The position numbers and the translations under genes are program-made. This document shows, piece after piece, positions 1-6,374 of a stretch of DNA of 13,737 bases (within the stretch, counting starts at the first letter, position 1; each line of letters begins with the position of its first letter). The notes beneath the pieces were generated by a model that saw only the letters and a list, made by a program, of their open reading frames with translations, ran no database searches and was not told the DNA's origin. The stretch covers positions 1 through 13,737 of the forward strand of contig JBIIUJ010000068.1 in the NCBI GenBank assembly GCA_044340025.1, read 5' to 3'. Origin of the DNA: JBIIUJ01 sp044340025. Lineage in GTDB: Bacteria; Pseudomonadota; Alphaproteobacteria; Caulobacterales; Aquidulcibacteraceae.

Positions 1-47
1 CGCTCGCCGACGATGACGAAATTGGCGAAGGGATTGGCGGAGGACAT
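1..47 (-). CDS. metH: Methionine synthase second half (pterin/B12 domains), N-terminal fragment
   Basis: Only 15 codons and two bases are inside the window. They read MSSANPFANFVIVGE, and the next codon starts CG, which fits Arg. The FVxVGER pattern matches the start of the methyl-tetrahydrofolate (pterin) binding domain of MetH, which normally continues as GERTNVTGS. In species with a split methionine synthase this second polypeptide carries the folate, cobalamin and reactivation domains, and works with the homocysteine-binding half encoded here at 764-1825. The ATG lies 11 bp after the vapC stop with no clear Shine-Dalgarno sequence, so translation is probably coupled to upstream genes. The call rests on a short stretch plus the context of metF and metH part 1. 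The sequence beyond position 1 would settle it. Confidence 0.72.
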   Translation of the reverse strand, partial: MSSANPFANFVIVGE

Positions 48-58
48 GCGGAGGGCTT

Positions 59-457
59 TCAGGCGAGGGCGGAGCGGATGTCGGTTGCGGCGAAGTCCGT
101 GCCCTTGAAGAGCAGCGGCAGATCGCGCGTCTTGGCGAGCGCGTAGGAAAAGCAATCGCCGAAGTTGAGCGCGGCGGGATGGCCTGTGCCCTTGCCGAAG
201 CGGCGGAAGGCGTCGCGCGCGGCGGCGAGTTCACCTGTCCCGACGGGAACCACCTCGATCTTCAGGCGCTTGACGAGAGCATCGAGCGCTTCGTCCATAT
301 CGGCCCCACCGACACGATAGGCCTTTATCGATGCTTCCAGAATGCAGGTGGTCGGAACCACAGCAGCGCCAGCGTCCGCGATAGCTGACGCATAGGCCTG
401 CCGATCCGGTTCATCCATGAAGATCGCGACGAGCGCCGAGGTGTCGACTGCAATCAT
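59..457 (-). CDS. vapC: VapC-type PIN-domain toxin RNase
   Basis: This 132-residue protein has the length and layout of a VapC toxin, a Mg-dependent endoribonuclease that cuts specific RNAs such as tRNA or rRNA when its antitoxin is lost. The acidic PIN active site is visible: D5 in MIAVDTSAL, E41 in CILEAS, D101 in NFGDCFSYALA and D121 in GTDF. The segment GDCFSYALAKTRDLPLLFKG is typical of the clade. The gene overlaps vapB by the ATGA at 454-457, the usual antitoxin-first arrangement with translational coupling. No key residue is missing, so the toxin looks intact. Its RNA target cannot be read from sequence. What is unusual is its place between the two halves of methionine synthase. Confidence 0.93.
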   Translation of the reverse strand: MIAVDTSALVAIFMDEPDRQAYASAIADAGAAVVPTTCILEASIKAYRVGGADMDEALDALVKRLKIEVVPVGTGELAAARDAFRRFGKGTGHPAALNFGDCFSYALAKTRDLPLLFKGTDFAATDIRSALA

Positions 458-711
458 ATCGGCAGGCCGTCTTCGTCGTACATGTCCGAGCAGTCGGACG
501 TGGCGCCAGGTGGGATCAAATGGCGTACACGCTCCACGATCTCGTCCACAGCCTTGAGTTTGCGCTGGATTTCCGCCTGCCGTTCGGCCTCGAACTGGGC
601 GAGCCGCGCTTTCACCGCATCGTCGATCGCTTCGGTCAGTCCAAGCCCCAACTTATCCGCCAGCACCCGAACTTCTTTCACCACACGAGGGTTCTTGATG
701 TTAATGCTCAT
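454..711 (-). CDS. vapB: VapB-type antitoxin (Rv0623/PSK-type family)
   Basis: The 85-residue product starts MSINIKNPRVVKEVRVLADK, a pattern of the VapB subfamily often labelled Rv0623-like or PSK transcription factor. The N-terminal part (about residues 1-45) should dimerise and bind operator DNA. The charged middle and C-terminal part (about 40-85) should wrap around and block the VapC active site. The start is supported by AGAGG about 7 nt upstream of the ATG. The 52-bp gap to the metH part 1 stop (712-763) is the only space for a private promoter/operator; no convincing -35/-10 pair is visible there. The coding sequence reads as less GC-rich than the flanking met genes, which would fit acquisition by transfer, though this was judged by eye and not measured. 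Confidence 0.9.
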   Translation of the reverse strand: MSINIKNPRVVKEVRVLADKLGLGLTEAIDDAVKARLAQFEAERQAEIQRKLKAVDEIVERVRHLIPPGATSDCSDMYDEDGLPI

Positions 712-763
712 GATCGCCTCTTCTACCCTGCGGGGGCAAGTCTACCATAAGCGGGCGGTCTAG

Positions 764-1825
764 TCATGTCGGGTGCGTGAAGGGTTCGAGGCCGGAGAGC
801 CGCAACGCGGTCTCCACCTGCGGCGCGACGCGCGGTTTGCCGTGGGCGGCGGCGTGCGCCATGTGGCGGATGTGGTCGGGCGTGGTGCCGCAGCAGCCGC
901 CCATGATGTTCACGAGCCCTTCCTTCGCCCATGGCCCCATCACGTGGCAAATGTCGTCGGGCGTCTCGTCATAGCCGCCAAAGGCGTTGGGCAGGCCGGC
1001 GTTGGGATAGACCGAGACCATGCATTCGGCCACGCGCGACAGATCGGCCAGGAAGGGCCGCATCTGCTTGGGCCCCAGCGCGCAATTCAGCCCGATCGAC
1101 CACGGCCGGGCGTGGCGCACCGAATTGTAGAAGGCTTCCACTGTCTGGCCCGAAAGCGTGCGCCCCGACAGGTCGGTGATCGTGCCCGAGATCATCACCG
1201 GCAAGCGCAGGCCCATCTCGTCGAAGGTTTCTTCAACGGCATAGATCGCCGCTTTGGCGTTCAGCGTATCGAAGATCGTCTCGATCATGATCACGTCGCT
1301 GCCGCCGTCGATCAGGCCGCGGGTCTGTTCCTTGTAGGCGTCGACCACTTCCTGATAGGTCACGTCGCGGCGGGCGGGGTCGTTCACGTCGGGCGAAAGC
1401 GACAGCGTCTTGTTGGTCGGCCCCAGCGTGCCGGCGACGAGGATCGGCCTCTCGGCCGTCTCATGCTTGTCGGCGATGGCGCGTGCGAGCGCGGCGCTTT
1501 CCACGTTCAGCTCATAGGCGAGCGCCTCCAGACCATAATCGGCCTGGCTGATCTTCTGGGCGTTGAACGTGTTGGTCTCGATGATGTCGGCGCCGGCCTC
1601 GACATAGGCTTCGTGGATCGCGCCGATGATGTCGGGCCTTGTGATCGACAGAAGGTCGTTGTTGCCCTGCAGCGGCATGGTGTGATCGGCAAAGCGCGCG
1701 CCGCGGAAATCTTCCTCGGTGAGCTTCCAGGTCTGGATCATCGAGCCCATCGCCCCGTCGATGATGAGGATGCGCTCTTTGGCGAGGGCTTCGGCGCGGG
1801 CGATCCGGGTCTGGCGGGTGGTCAT
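764..1825 (-). CDS. metH: Methionine synthase first half (homocysteine-binding domain)
   Basis: The 353-residue protein corresponds to the N-terminal homocysteine S-methyltransferase barrel of cobalamin-dependent methionine synthase. This barrel activates homocysteine on zinc for methylation by methylcobalamin. The three zinc-binding cysteines are present: C248 in GLNCALG, and C311-C312 in MGGCCGTTPDHI. Other family landmarks are DGAMGSMIQ (about 23-31), IETNTFNAQ (82-90) and AGTLGPTNKT (131-140). The protein stops right after RLSGLEPFTHPT, where full-length MetH passes into the pterin domain, so this is a natural split enzyme and not a truncation. It overlaps metF by ATGA (1822-1825). The partner half begins at 47, beyond the vapBC pair. 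A betaine- or S-methylmethionine-dependent enzyme is less likely given metF and the partner gene. Confidence 0.92.
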   Translation of the reverse strand: MTTRQTRIARAEALAKERILIIDGAMGSMIQTWKLTEEDFRGARFADHTMPLQGNNDLLSITRPDIIGAIHEAYVEAGADIIETNTFNAQKISQADYGLEALAYELNVESAALARAIADKHETAERPILVAGTLGPTNKTLSLSPDVNDPARRDVTYQEVVDAYKEQTRGLIDGGSDVIMIETIFDTLNAKAAIYAVEETFDEMGLRLPVMISGTITDLSGRTLSGQTVEAFYNSVRHARPWSIGLNCALGPKQMRPFLADLSRVAECMVSVYPNAGLPNAFGGYDETPDDICHVMGPWAKEGLVNIMGGCCGTTPDHIRHMAHAAAHGKPRVAPQVETALRLSGLEPFTHPT

Positions 1826-2697
1826 GCGGCGGCGTCCTTGCTTGCGGGGAGGGGGGCGGGCCTAAGCCCCAGCCGGCGGCAGACCGCCAGCGTGACGTCG
1901 GCCTTGTTGAGCGTATAGAAATGGAAATGGCTCACGCCCTCGCGCTGGAGCGCCTGGCAGAGATCGGCCGCCAGCGAGGCGGCCACGAGGCTGCGCACCG
2001 CAGGGTCTTCATCGAGGCCGTCGAGTTGCGCCGCGACCCGGGTGGGGATGGAGGCGCCGCAGCCCGCCGCCATCTTCCTGAGGCCTGCGACAGAGCCCAC
2101 CGGCATGATTCCGGGAACCAGCTCGAGGCGCAGACCGGCGGCGGCCACACGGTCGCGGAAGCGCAGGAACGTGGCAGGCTCAAGGAAAAACTGGCTGATG
2201 CCGCGGCAGGCGCCAGCGTCGATTTTCCTGCGCAGGATGTCGAGGTCGAAGCTCTCGGTCGGGCTGTCGGGGTGCTTTTCGGGATAGACGCCGACTGAAA
2301 TCTCGAAGGCGCCGATCCGGCGCGCGGCGGCTGCGACATCCGCCCCGCCGGCATAGCCGCCGGGATGGGTCTGGAACTTCAGCCCCAGCCCGCCCGGCGG
2401 GTCGCCGCGCAGGGCCACGATGTGGCGCACGCCGGCGGCCCAATAGTCGCGCAGCACCGCATCCACTTCCTCCGCCGTCGCCCCCACGCAGGTGAGGTGC
2501 GCGGCGGGGGCAAGGCTGGTTTCCTCCACCAGACGCTTGACTGTCCGGTGGGTGCGCTCGCGGGTGGAGCCGCCGGCGCCATAGGTGACCGACACGAAGG
2601 TGGGCGACAGTCCTTCCAGCCGTTTGACGGTCTCCCAGAGCTGGGCCTCCATCGCATCGCTTTTGGGTGGGAAAAACTCAAACGAAACAGTCGTCAT
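1822..2697 (-). CDS. metF: 5,10-methylenetetrahydrofolate reductase
   Basis: The 291-residue protein is of normal length for bacterial MetF, the FAD enzyme that reduces 5,10-methylene-THF to 5-methyl-THF, the methyl donor for methionine synthase. Visible landmarks are the N-terminal SFEFFPPKS with E7 (the conserved catalytic glutamate), FVSVTYGAGGSTRERT (34-49), HLTCVG (67-72), ALRGDPP with D99 at the flavin site, VGVYPEKHPDSP in the middle, and HFHFYTLNK near the C-terminus. It overlaps both neighbours by 4 bp (ATGA with the upstream regulator and with metH part 1), so the three proteins are probably made in a coupled way. It supplies the substrate used by the MetH pair encoded downstream. 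Confidence 0.96.
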   Translation of the reverse strand: MTTVSFEFFPPKSDAMEAQLWETVKRLEGLSPTFVSVTYGAGGSTRERTHRTVKRLVEETSLAPAAHLTCVGATAEEVDAVLRDYWAAGVRHIVALRGDPPGGLGLKFQTHPGGYAGGADVAAAARRIGAFEISVGVYPEKHPDSPTESFDLDILRRKIDAGACRGISQFFLEPATFLRFRDRVAAAGLRLELVPGIMPVGSVAGLRKMAAGCGASIPTRVAAQLDGLDEDPAVRSLVAASLAADLCQALQREGVSHFHFYTLNKADVTLAVCRRLGLRPAPLPASKDAAA

Positions 2698-3668
2698 GCG
2701 GCCCTCCGGGCGGCCTGGCCGGGCCGTCTGGCGGCCCAGATGGTGACGGTGAGGGCAGGCGTGTCGGCCTGCGGCGCGATGCGGGCGGCGATCTCGGCCT
2801 TGAGACCTGCCGCCTTCAGCCAGCCGAGCACCTCCTCATCGGCAAAGCCGAGACGACGATGGGCGTGCTTCTGGCGCAGCTCCTCAAAGTCGTGCGGGGC
2901 GAAATCGGCGATCAGCAGCACCCCGCCCGGCGCCAGAACCCGCGCGGCCTCGCGCACGGCGGCCTCGGGCTCTTGCAGATAATGGAGCACCTGACACAGG
3001 GTCACGAGATCGGCTGCGCCATCGGCATGGGGCAGCGCATAGACGTCGCCATGGCGCAGCACGACCGACCGCTCCAGCAACGCAGCGAGCTTGGCGCGTG
3101 CGGCGGCCAGCATTTGCGGGCTGGAATCGAGCCCTTCGCTGCGCGCAGCGTGCGGGGCGAACAGCTCCAGCAGCCGGCCGGGGCCAGAGCCGAGATCGAG
3201 GTGGAGCGCAAACGGTCCGCGACCCGCAGCCTTGGCAAGCGCTTCTTCGACCTGCGCCTCCGGCTGGTGAAGGGCGCGCAGCGCGGTCCATTCCCCGGCG
3301 TTTCTGGCGAAATAGGCGTCGGCGGCGGCGGCGCGGGCCGCGCGCACCGCGCCCAGCCGTTCCAGATCGCGGGCCAGCACCGGGTGATCGGGGTCGAGCG
3401 CGGCAAGCGCAGCCTCCGCGATTGCGGCGCCCGCCCCCTCGCGCGCGCGCCGGAAAAACACCCACGCCCCCTCCGGCGCACGATCCACGAGGCCTGCATC
3501 GGCCAGAAGTTTCAGATGCCTGCTCACCCGCGGCTGGCTCTGGGCGAGAATCTGGGCGAGTTCGCCCACCGCGAGGTCGCCCCGGCGCAGGATCGCGAGA
3601 ATGCGCAGGCGGGTCGGTTCGCCGGCCGCGCTCAGGGCATCCACAATCTGATCGGGTGTCGCGCTCAT
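2694..3668 (-). CDS. ArsR-family regulator fused to SAM-dependent methyltransferase (SahR-like)
   Basis: This 324-residue fusion heads the methionine operon. Residues 1-95 form an ArsR-type winged helix: GEPTRLRILAIL at 16-27 and the recognition region SQPRVSRHLKLL at 44-55, followed by a wing. The CxC or histidine metal site of classical ArsR/SmtB sensors is not evident. Residues about 115-315 form a class I methyltransferase fold with the SAM-binding motif HLDLGSGPGR (156-165), acidic strand-2 end GLDSSPQ (179-185) and the post-motif CQVLHYLQEPE. From memory, ArsR proteins called SahR control methionine-cycle genes in Proteobacteria in response to S-adenosylhomocysteine, and alphaproteobacterial members carry such a fusion. 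I infer that the C-terminal domain senses SAH/SAM and does not methylate a small molecule. It very likely represses its own promoter through the palindrome at 3674-3697. Confidence 0.85.
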   Translation of the reverse strand: MSATPDQIVDALSAAGEPTRLRILAILRRGDLAVGELAQILAQSQPRVSRHLKLLADAGLVDRAPEGAWVFFRRAREGAGAAIAEAALAALDPDHPVLARDLERLGAVRAARAAAADAYFARNAGEWTALRALHQPEAQVEEALAKAAGRGPFALHLDLGSGPGRLLELFAPHAARSEGLDSSPQMLAAARAKLAALLERSVVLRHGDVYALPHADGAADLVTLCQVLHYLQEPEAAVREAARVLAPGGVLLIADFAPHDFEELRQKHAHRRLGFADEEVLGWLKAAGLKAEIAARIAPQADTPALTVTIWAARRPGQAARRAA

Positions 3669-3704
3669 GATCGAGATATAAAGATATGTTTATATCTTTT
3701 ACAA
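3669..3704 (-). promoter_or_regulatory. Promoter of the met operon, probably giving a leaderless mRNA
   Basis: On the minus strand a -35 TTGTAA (3699-3704) and a -10 TTATAT (3676-3681) are separated by exactly 17 bp. Only 7 bp lie between the -10 and the ATG at 3668, so transcription should start at or next to the A of the start codon. No Shine-Dalgarno sequence precedes the gene, which agrees with a leaderless message. The flanks are GC-rich, making this AT-rich block stand out. Confidence 0.62.
3674..3697. promoter_or_regulatory. 24-bp palindromic operator for the ArsR-methyltransferase regulator
   Basis: Two perfect 9-bp inverted arms, AGATATAAA and TTTATATCT, flank a 6-bp centre GATATG whose inner ATAT is itself palindromic; only one symmetric base pair is broken. 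The site covers most of the promoter spacer and the whole -10 of the met operon, so a bound dimer would block RNA polymerase. Long AT-rich palindromes of this kind are typical ArsR-family operators. The regulator gene begins 5 bp away, which makes autoregulation the simplest reading. Confidence 0.75.
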
Positions 3705-3721
3705 GCCCTGAATCCGCTGCA

Positions 3722-3757
3722 CAAAAGAAAACCGCCGCGCGGCGAACCGCGCGGCGG
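3722..3757 (-). terminator. Rho-independent terminator of the flagellin gene
   Basis: A perfect 11-bp GC stem (3732-3742 pairing with 3747-3757) with a 4-nt loop is followed, in the minus direction, by the U-rich run TTTTCTTTTG. It begins 28 bp after the flagellin stop codon and isolates that gene from the met operon promoter just beyond. Confidence 0.92.
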
Positions 3758-3785
3758 GCAAGGTTTCCAGAACTCTGTCCGCGGT

Positions 3786-4607
3786 TTAGCGGAAGAGAGA
3801 CAGCACGTTCGACGACGCCTGGTTGGCGATCGAGAGCGCCTGAATGCCAAGCTGCTGCTTGACCTGAAGCGACTGGAGCCGCGCGCTTTCGCGAGACAGG
3901 TCCGCGTCGACCAGGTTGCCGATGCCGGTTTCGGTGGCGTCGGAGAGCTTCACCACGAAGTTCTTGTGAATCGTCAGAGCCTTGGAGGCCGTCCCGAGCG
4001 TCGCCAGGGCGCTGCCGAGGTTGGCGATCGAGGCGTTCAGCGTCGAGATCATCGTCGACGCAGCCGTCGACGTGTTCACGTTGCCGCCCGCGCTGAAGGT
4101 CAGCACGCTGCCGCCGAGCGACATGCCAACCGCAGAGACAGACATCGTGCCGCCGGCGGCGTTGGCCAGCGCGGCCATCGAGTTGGTCGAGCCGTTGAGC
4201 AGGTTGGTGCCGTTGAACGACGCGTTGGACACGATCTGGGTGATCTGCTGACGCAGGGCCACGAAGTCGTTGTTGTAGGCGGTGCGGCTGTCATCGGTGA
4301 TGGAGGTGTCAGCGGCGGCCAGCGCCTTTTCCTTCATCTCGCCCAGCAGGTCCATGATGGACTCGCTGGCGGCGATGGCCACGTCCACCGTCGAGGTCAC
4401 GCGATCAAGCGAGTTGGCCACCACGGTGAAGGCGCGCACGTCGGAGCGCATTTGCGAGGAGATGGCGAAGATAGCGCCGTTGTCCTTCGCGGTGGCGACC
4501 TTCATGCCCGTGTTGATGCGGTTTTGAACCTGCATCAGGTCGGAGTTCGTCCGGTTCAGGTTTTGAAGAGCGATCAGCGCGCCGGGATTGGTGTTCACAG
4601 TAGCCAT
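3786..4607 (-). CDS. Flagellin (short, Caulobacter FljK-like)
   Basis: This encodes a 273-residue flagellin, the filament subunit exported by the flagellar type III apparatus. The N-terminal D0/D1 helices (MATVNTNPGALIALQNLNRT onward to about residue 135) and the C-terminal D1/D0 helices (from about 190, ending ALSIANQASSNVLSLFR) are both conserved. The central part is short and Ala/Ser/Gly-rich, as in Caulobacter and its relatives, with no D2/D3 expansion. The ATG at 4607 is chosen because GGGAG lies about 8 nt upstream and the protein begins at the canonical position; an in-frame upstream ATG at 4721 falls inside the promoter and is not credible. The gene stands alone with its own promoter and terminator and no flagellar neighbours, suggesting one of several dispersed flagellin copies. 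Which paralogue it is cannot be told. Confidence 0.95.
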   Translation of the reverse strand: MATVNTNPGALIALQNLNRTNSDLMQVQNRINTGMKVATAKDNGAIFAISSQMRSDVRAFTVVANSLDRVTSTVDVAIAASESIMDLLGEMKEKALAAADTSITDDSRTAYNNDFVALRQQITQIVSNASFNGTNLLNGSTNSMAALANAAGGTMSVSAVGMSLGGSVLTFSAGGNVNTSTAASTMISTLNASIANLGSALATLGTASKALTIHKNFVVKLSDATETGIGNLVDADLSRESARLQSLQVKQQLGIQALSIANQASSNVLSLFR

Positions 4608-4694
4608 AGGGGTTCTCCCAACAAGGTCACAACGCTTTTGCGTCGATGGGCGAACGTGTAGGCAGCCGACCTGAAGGCCGCGCGAAAGCGCGCA
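4608..4694 (-). promoter_or_regulatory. Flagellin 5' untranslated leader with small hairpins
   Basis: From the predicted start near 4694 the leader is about 87 nt. A 5-bp GC hairpin (4679-4683 with 4688-4692) lies at the very 5' end, and a 4-bp ACGC/GCGT hairpin sits at 4632-4643. The Shine-Dalgarno GGGAG is close to the ATG. In Caulobacter the flagellin leader is the target of the translational regulators FlbT and FlaF; whether this leader is controlled that way is inference only. Confidence 0.4.
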
Positions 4695-4700
4695 GCGAAA

Positions 4701-4727
4701 TTCTCGGCGAATTCGCCTCAAACTTTC
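4701..4727 (-). promoter_or_regulatory. Sigma-28 (FliA)-type flagellin promoter
   Basis: The minus strand reads GAAAGTTT (4720-4727), 11 bp, then GCCGAGAA (4701-4708). The flagellar sigma-28 consensus is TAAAGTTT-N11-GCCGATAA, so each half matches 7 of 8 with the exact spacing. It is in the right orientation, 94-120 bp upstream of the flagellin ATG. No GG-N10-GC sigma-54 element was found between it and the gene. Confidence 0.8.
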
Positions 4728-4734
4728 AGATCGG

Positions 4735-4755
4735 AAAAGAGGGTTTGTTAACCCT
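4735..4755 (-). terminator. Probable intrinsic terminator of gloC overlapping its stop codon
   Basis: A 6-bp stem AGGGTT/AACCCT (4750-4755 with 4740-4745 in the transcript direction) with a TGTT loop on the plus strand is followed by CTTTTCC on the minus strand. The gloC TAA (4748-4750) lies at the edge of the loop. The stem is short and partly AT, so termination may be partial. Its position directly before the flagellin promoter makes a terminator role plausible. Confidence 0.5.
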
Positions 4756-5416
4756 GTGCGAGCGCCAGATCAGAGACGAACGGGTTCGTCTTGCGCTCCC
4801 ATCCGAAGGTGCTCATCGGCCCATGACCGGGGATGAATTGCATCGCCTCGCCCAGCGGCCACAGCTTGGCGGTGATCGAGCCGACCAATTGGCCGAAGTC
4901 GCCGCGGGGGAAATCCGTCCGCCCGATCGAGCCCTTGAACAGCACGTCGCCGACAAAGGCGAGACCGGCCTGCTGGTTGTGGATCACCACATGGCCGGGG
5001 GTGTGGCCGGGGCAGTGGGCGACGCCGAATGCATGATCGCCCAGCGTCAGGATCTCGCCGTCTTCGAGCCAGCGGTCCGGGGAGCAGGCTTCGGCCTCCG
5101 GCATGCCCCAGCGGGCGCCCTGTTCGGGGATGGACTGGAGCAGCCATTCGTCATCGCGATGCGGCCCCACAATGGGCGCGCCATAGTGGCGGGCGAGCGC
5201 GCTGGCCGCGCCGGCATGATCAAGATGGCCATGGGTCAGCCAGATTGCGCGCACCGTCACGCGGGCGGCGTCTGCGGCCGCAATCAGCCGTGCGGTCTCC
5301 CCGCCGGGGTCGACAAACGCCGCCTCGCGCGTGCGCGCGCACCAGACGAGGCTTGTGTTCTGCTGGAACGGCGTGACCGGAAGGATCTGGACCTGAAGGC
5401 GGGCGGGCTCGGACAT
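4748..5416 (-). CDS. gloC: YcbL/GloC-type glyoxalase II (MBL-fold metallohydrolase)
   Basis: The 222-residue protein is a metallo-beta-lactamase-fold hydrolase that closely follows the pattern of E. coli YcbL (GloC), a type II glyoxalase that hydrolyses S-lactoylglutathione. The metal ligands are all visible: H62, H64, D66 and H67 in THGHLDHAGA, H138 in HCPGHTPGH, D157 in FVGDVLFKG and H198 in FIPGHGPMS. The segments DVLFKGSIGRTDFPRGDF and the C-terminal GHGPMSTFGWERKTNPFV are YcbL hallmarks. The classical longer C-terminal glyoxalase II domain is absent. The start at 5416 is set by GGAGAG about 6 nt upstream; the open frame continues further but into non-conserved residues. It is divergent from prmC across 91 bp. 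The real substrate could be another glutathione thioester. Confidence 0.9.
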   Translation of the reverse strand: MSEPARLQVQILPVTPFQQNTSLVWCARTREAAFVDPGGETARLIAAADAARVTVRAIWLTHGHLDHAGAASALARHYGAPIVGPHRDDEWLLQSIPEQGARWGMPEAEACSPDRWLEDGEILTLGDHAFGVAHCPGHTPGHVVIHNQQAGLAFVGDVLFKGSIGRTDFPRGDFGQLVGSITAKLWPLGEAMQFIPGHGPMSTFGWERKTNPFVSDLALAQG

Positions 5417-5507
5417 GATCTCTCCATAATGGGCGCAACAGGGCGCGTCACGCGCGGCTGCGGCGGCGCCCTTGCCCTTGCGGGCCTGGAATGACACCTG
5501 AGCCGGC

Positions 5508-6359
5508 ATGTCGCTCACCATCACAAACGCCTGGAAGTCGGCGCAGGCGCGCCTGAAGGGCGCCGGGGTCGAGACTTCGGCTCTGGACGCCCGCCTGCTT
5601 CTGGAGCGGGCCTTCGGCGTCACCCGCGCCCAGATTCTGGCCGATCCCCACGCCGCCGCCTCCGATGAAGCGCTGGCCCGGCTGGACGGTCTGCTCGCCC
5701 GGCGCGAGGCGCGCGAGCCGCTCGCCTATATTCTCGGCCGGGCGCATTTCTGGTCGTTCGAGCTTGCGGTTTCGTCCGCCGTTCTCACCCCGCGCCCGGA
5801 TACCGAAACGGTGGTCTCGGCGGCGCTGGAGCGCATCGCGCCGGATCAGCCTGCCCGGGTGCTGGATCTGGGGGTCGGGTCCGGGGCCATCGTTCTGGCC
5901 ATTCTCGCCGAGCGGCCGAACGCAACCGCCGTGGCGGTGGATGTCTCGCCTGAGGCCCTGGCGATCGCCGAGGCCAACGCCGCAGCGCTCGGCGTCGCGG
6001 ATCGACTGAGGCTGCGCGAGGGCGTGTGGGGTTCGGGCCTGGAAGGGCCGTTCGATCTGATCGTTTCCAACCCGCCTTATATCCCCACCGCATCCATCGA
6101 CACGCTTGAAGCCGAAGTGCGCCATTACGAGCCGCGGCTCGCCCTCGATGGCGGGCAGGACGGGCTCGACGCCTATCGCGCGCTTCTGCCCGACGTCGTG
6201 CGTCTGCTCGCTCCCGGCGGCGGTTTCGGGCTTGAGGTCGGGTTTGATCAGGCCGGCGCAGTCAGCGCGCTCGCGCGCCAGACCGGCGCCTTCACCGGGG
6301 TGGAGACTCGGCGCGATCTGGCCGGGCATTTGCGCGTGGTGCTGGGCCGCCGGCTCTGA
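5508..6359 (+). CDS. prmC: Peptide chain release factor N5-glutamine methyltransferase
   Basis: The 283-residue protein is PrmC (HemK), which methylates the glutamine of the GGQ motif in release factors RF1 and RF2 using SAM, raising termination efficiency. Residues 1-75 form the N-terminal helical release-factor-binding domain, with the typical DARLLLERAFGVTRAQIL. The linker carries REPLAYILGRAHFW (68-82). The methyltransferase domain has motif I LDLGVGSGAI (119-128), acidic residue D145 in AVDVSPEA, and the signature NPPY at 188-191 within LIVSNPPYIP. Length and motif order are normal. In many alphaproteobacteria prmC follows prfA; here prfA is not adjacent and the gene appears to be a single unit, divergent from gloC and convergent with the M48 protease gene. 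The Shine-Dalgarno sequence is weak. Confidence 0.96.
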   Translation: MSLTITNAWKSAQARLKGAGVETSALDARLLLERAFGVTRAQILADPHAAASDEALARLDGLLARREAREPLAYILGRAHFWSFELAVSSAVLTPRPDTETVVSAALERIAPDQPARVLDLGVGSGAIVLAILAERPNATAVAVDVSPEALAIAEANAAALGVADRLRLREGVWGSGLEGPFDLIVSNPPYIPTASIDTLEAEVRHYEPRLALDGGQDGLDAYRALLPDVVRLLAPGGGFGLEVGFDQAGAVSALARQTGAFTGVETRRDLAGHLRVVLGRRL

Positions 6360-6374
6360 GGCCGGACGGAAAGG

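Noticed and set aside
764..1825. metH part 1 as a truncated pseudogene broken by vapBC
   Set aside because: All zinc ligands are intact, the end falls at a natural domain border, and part 2 has its own ATG. Split metH is a known arrangement in related bacteria.
2667..4661. A 664-codon plus-strand open frame across the regulator and flagellin genes
   Set aside because: It is antisense to two clearly recognised genes, has low-complexity Arg/Gly/His-rich composition and no family motif; long antisense frames are expected in high-GC DNA.
4608..4700. A sigma-54 promoter for the flagellin gene
   Set aside because: GG and GC dinucleotide pairs were checked but none has the required spacing between -24 and -12.
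4608..4721. An N-terminal extension of flagellin to 311 residues from an upstream ATG
   Set aside because: The extra residues lie inside the promoter and leader and are not flagellin-like; the ATG at 4607 has a good Shine-Dalgarno and canonical start.
5448..6329. A 293-codon minus-strand open frame opposite prmC
   Set aside because: PrmC on the plus strand has complete motifs including NPPY; the antisense frame shows none.
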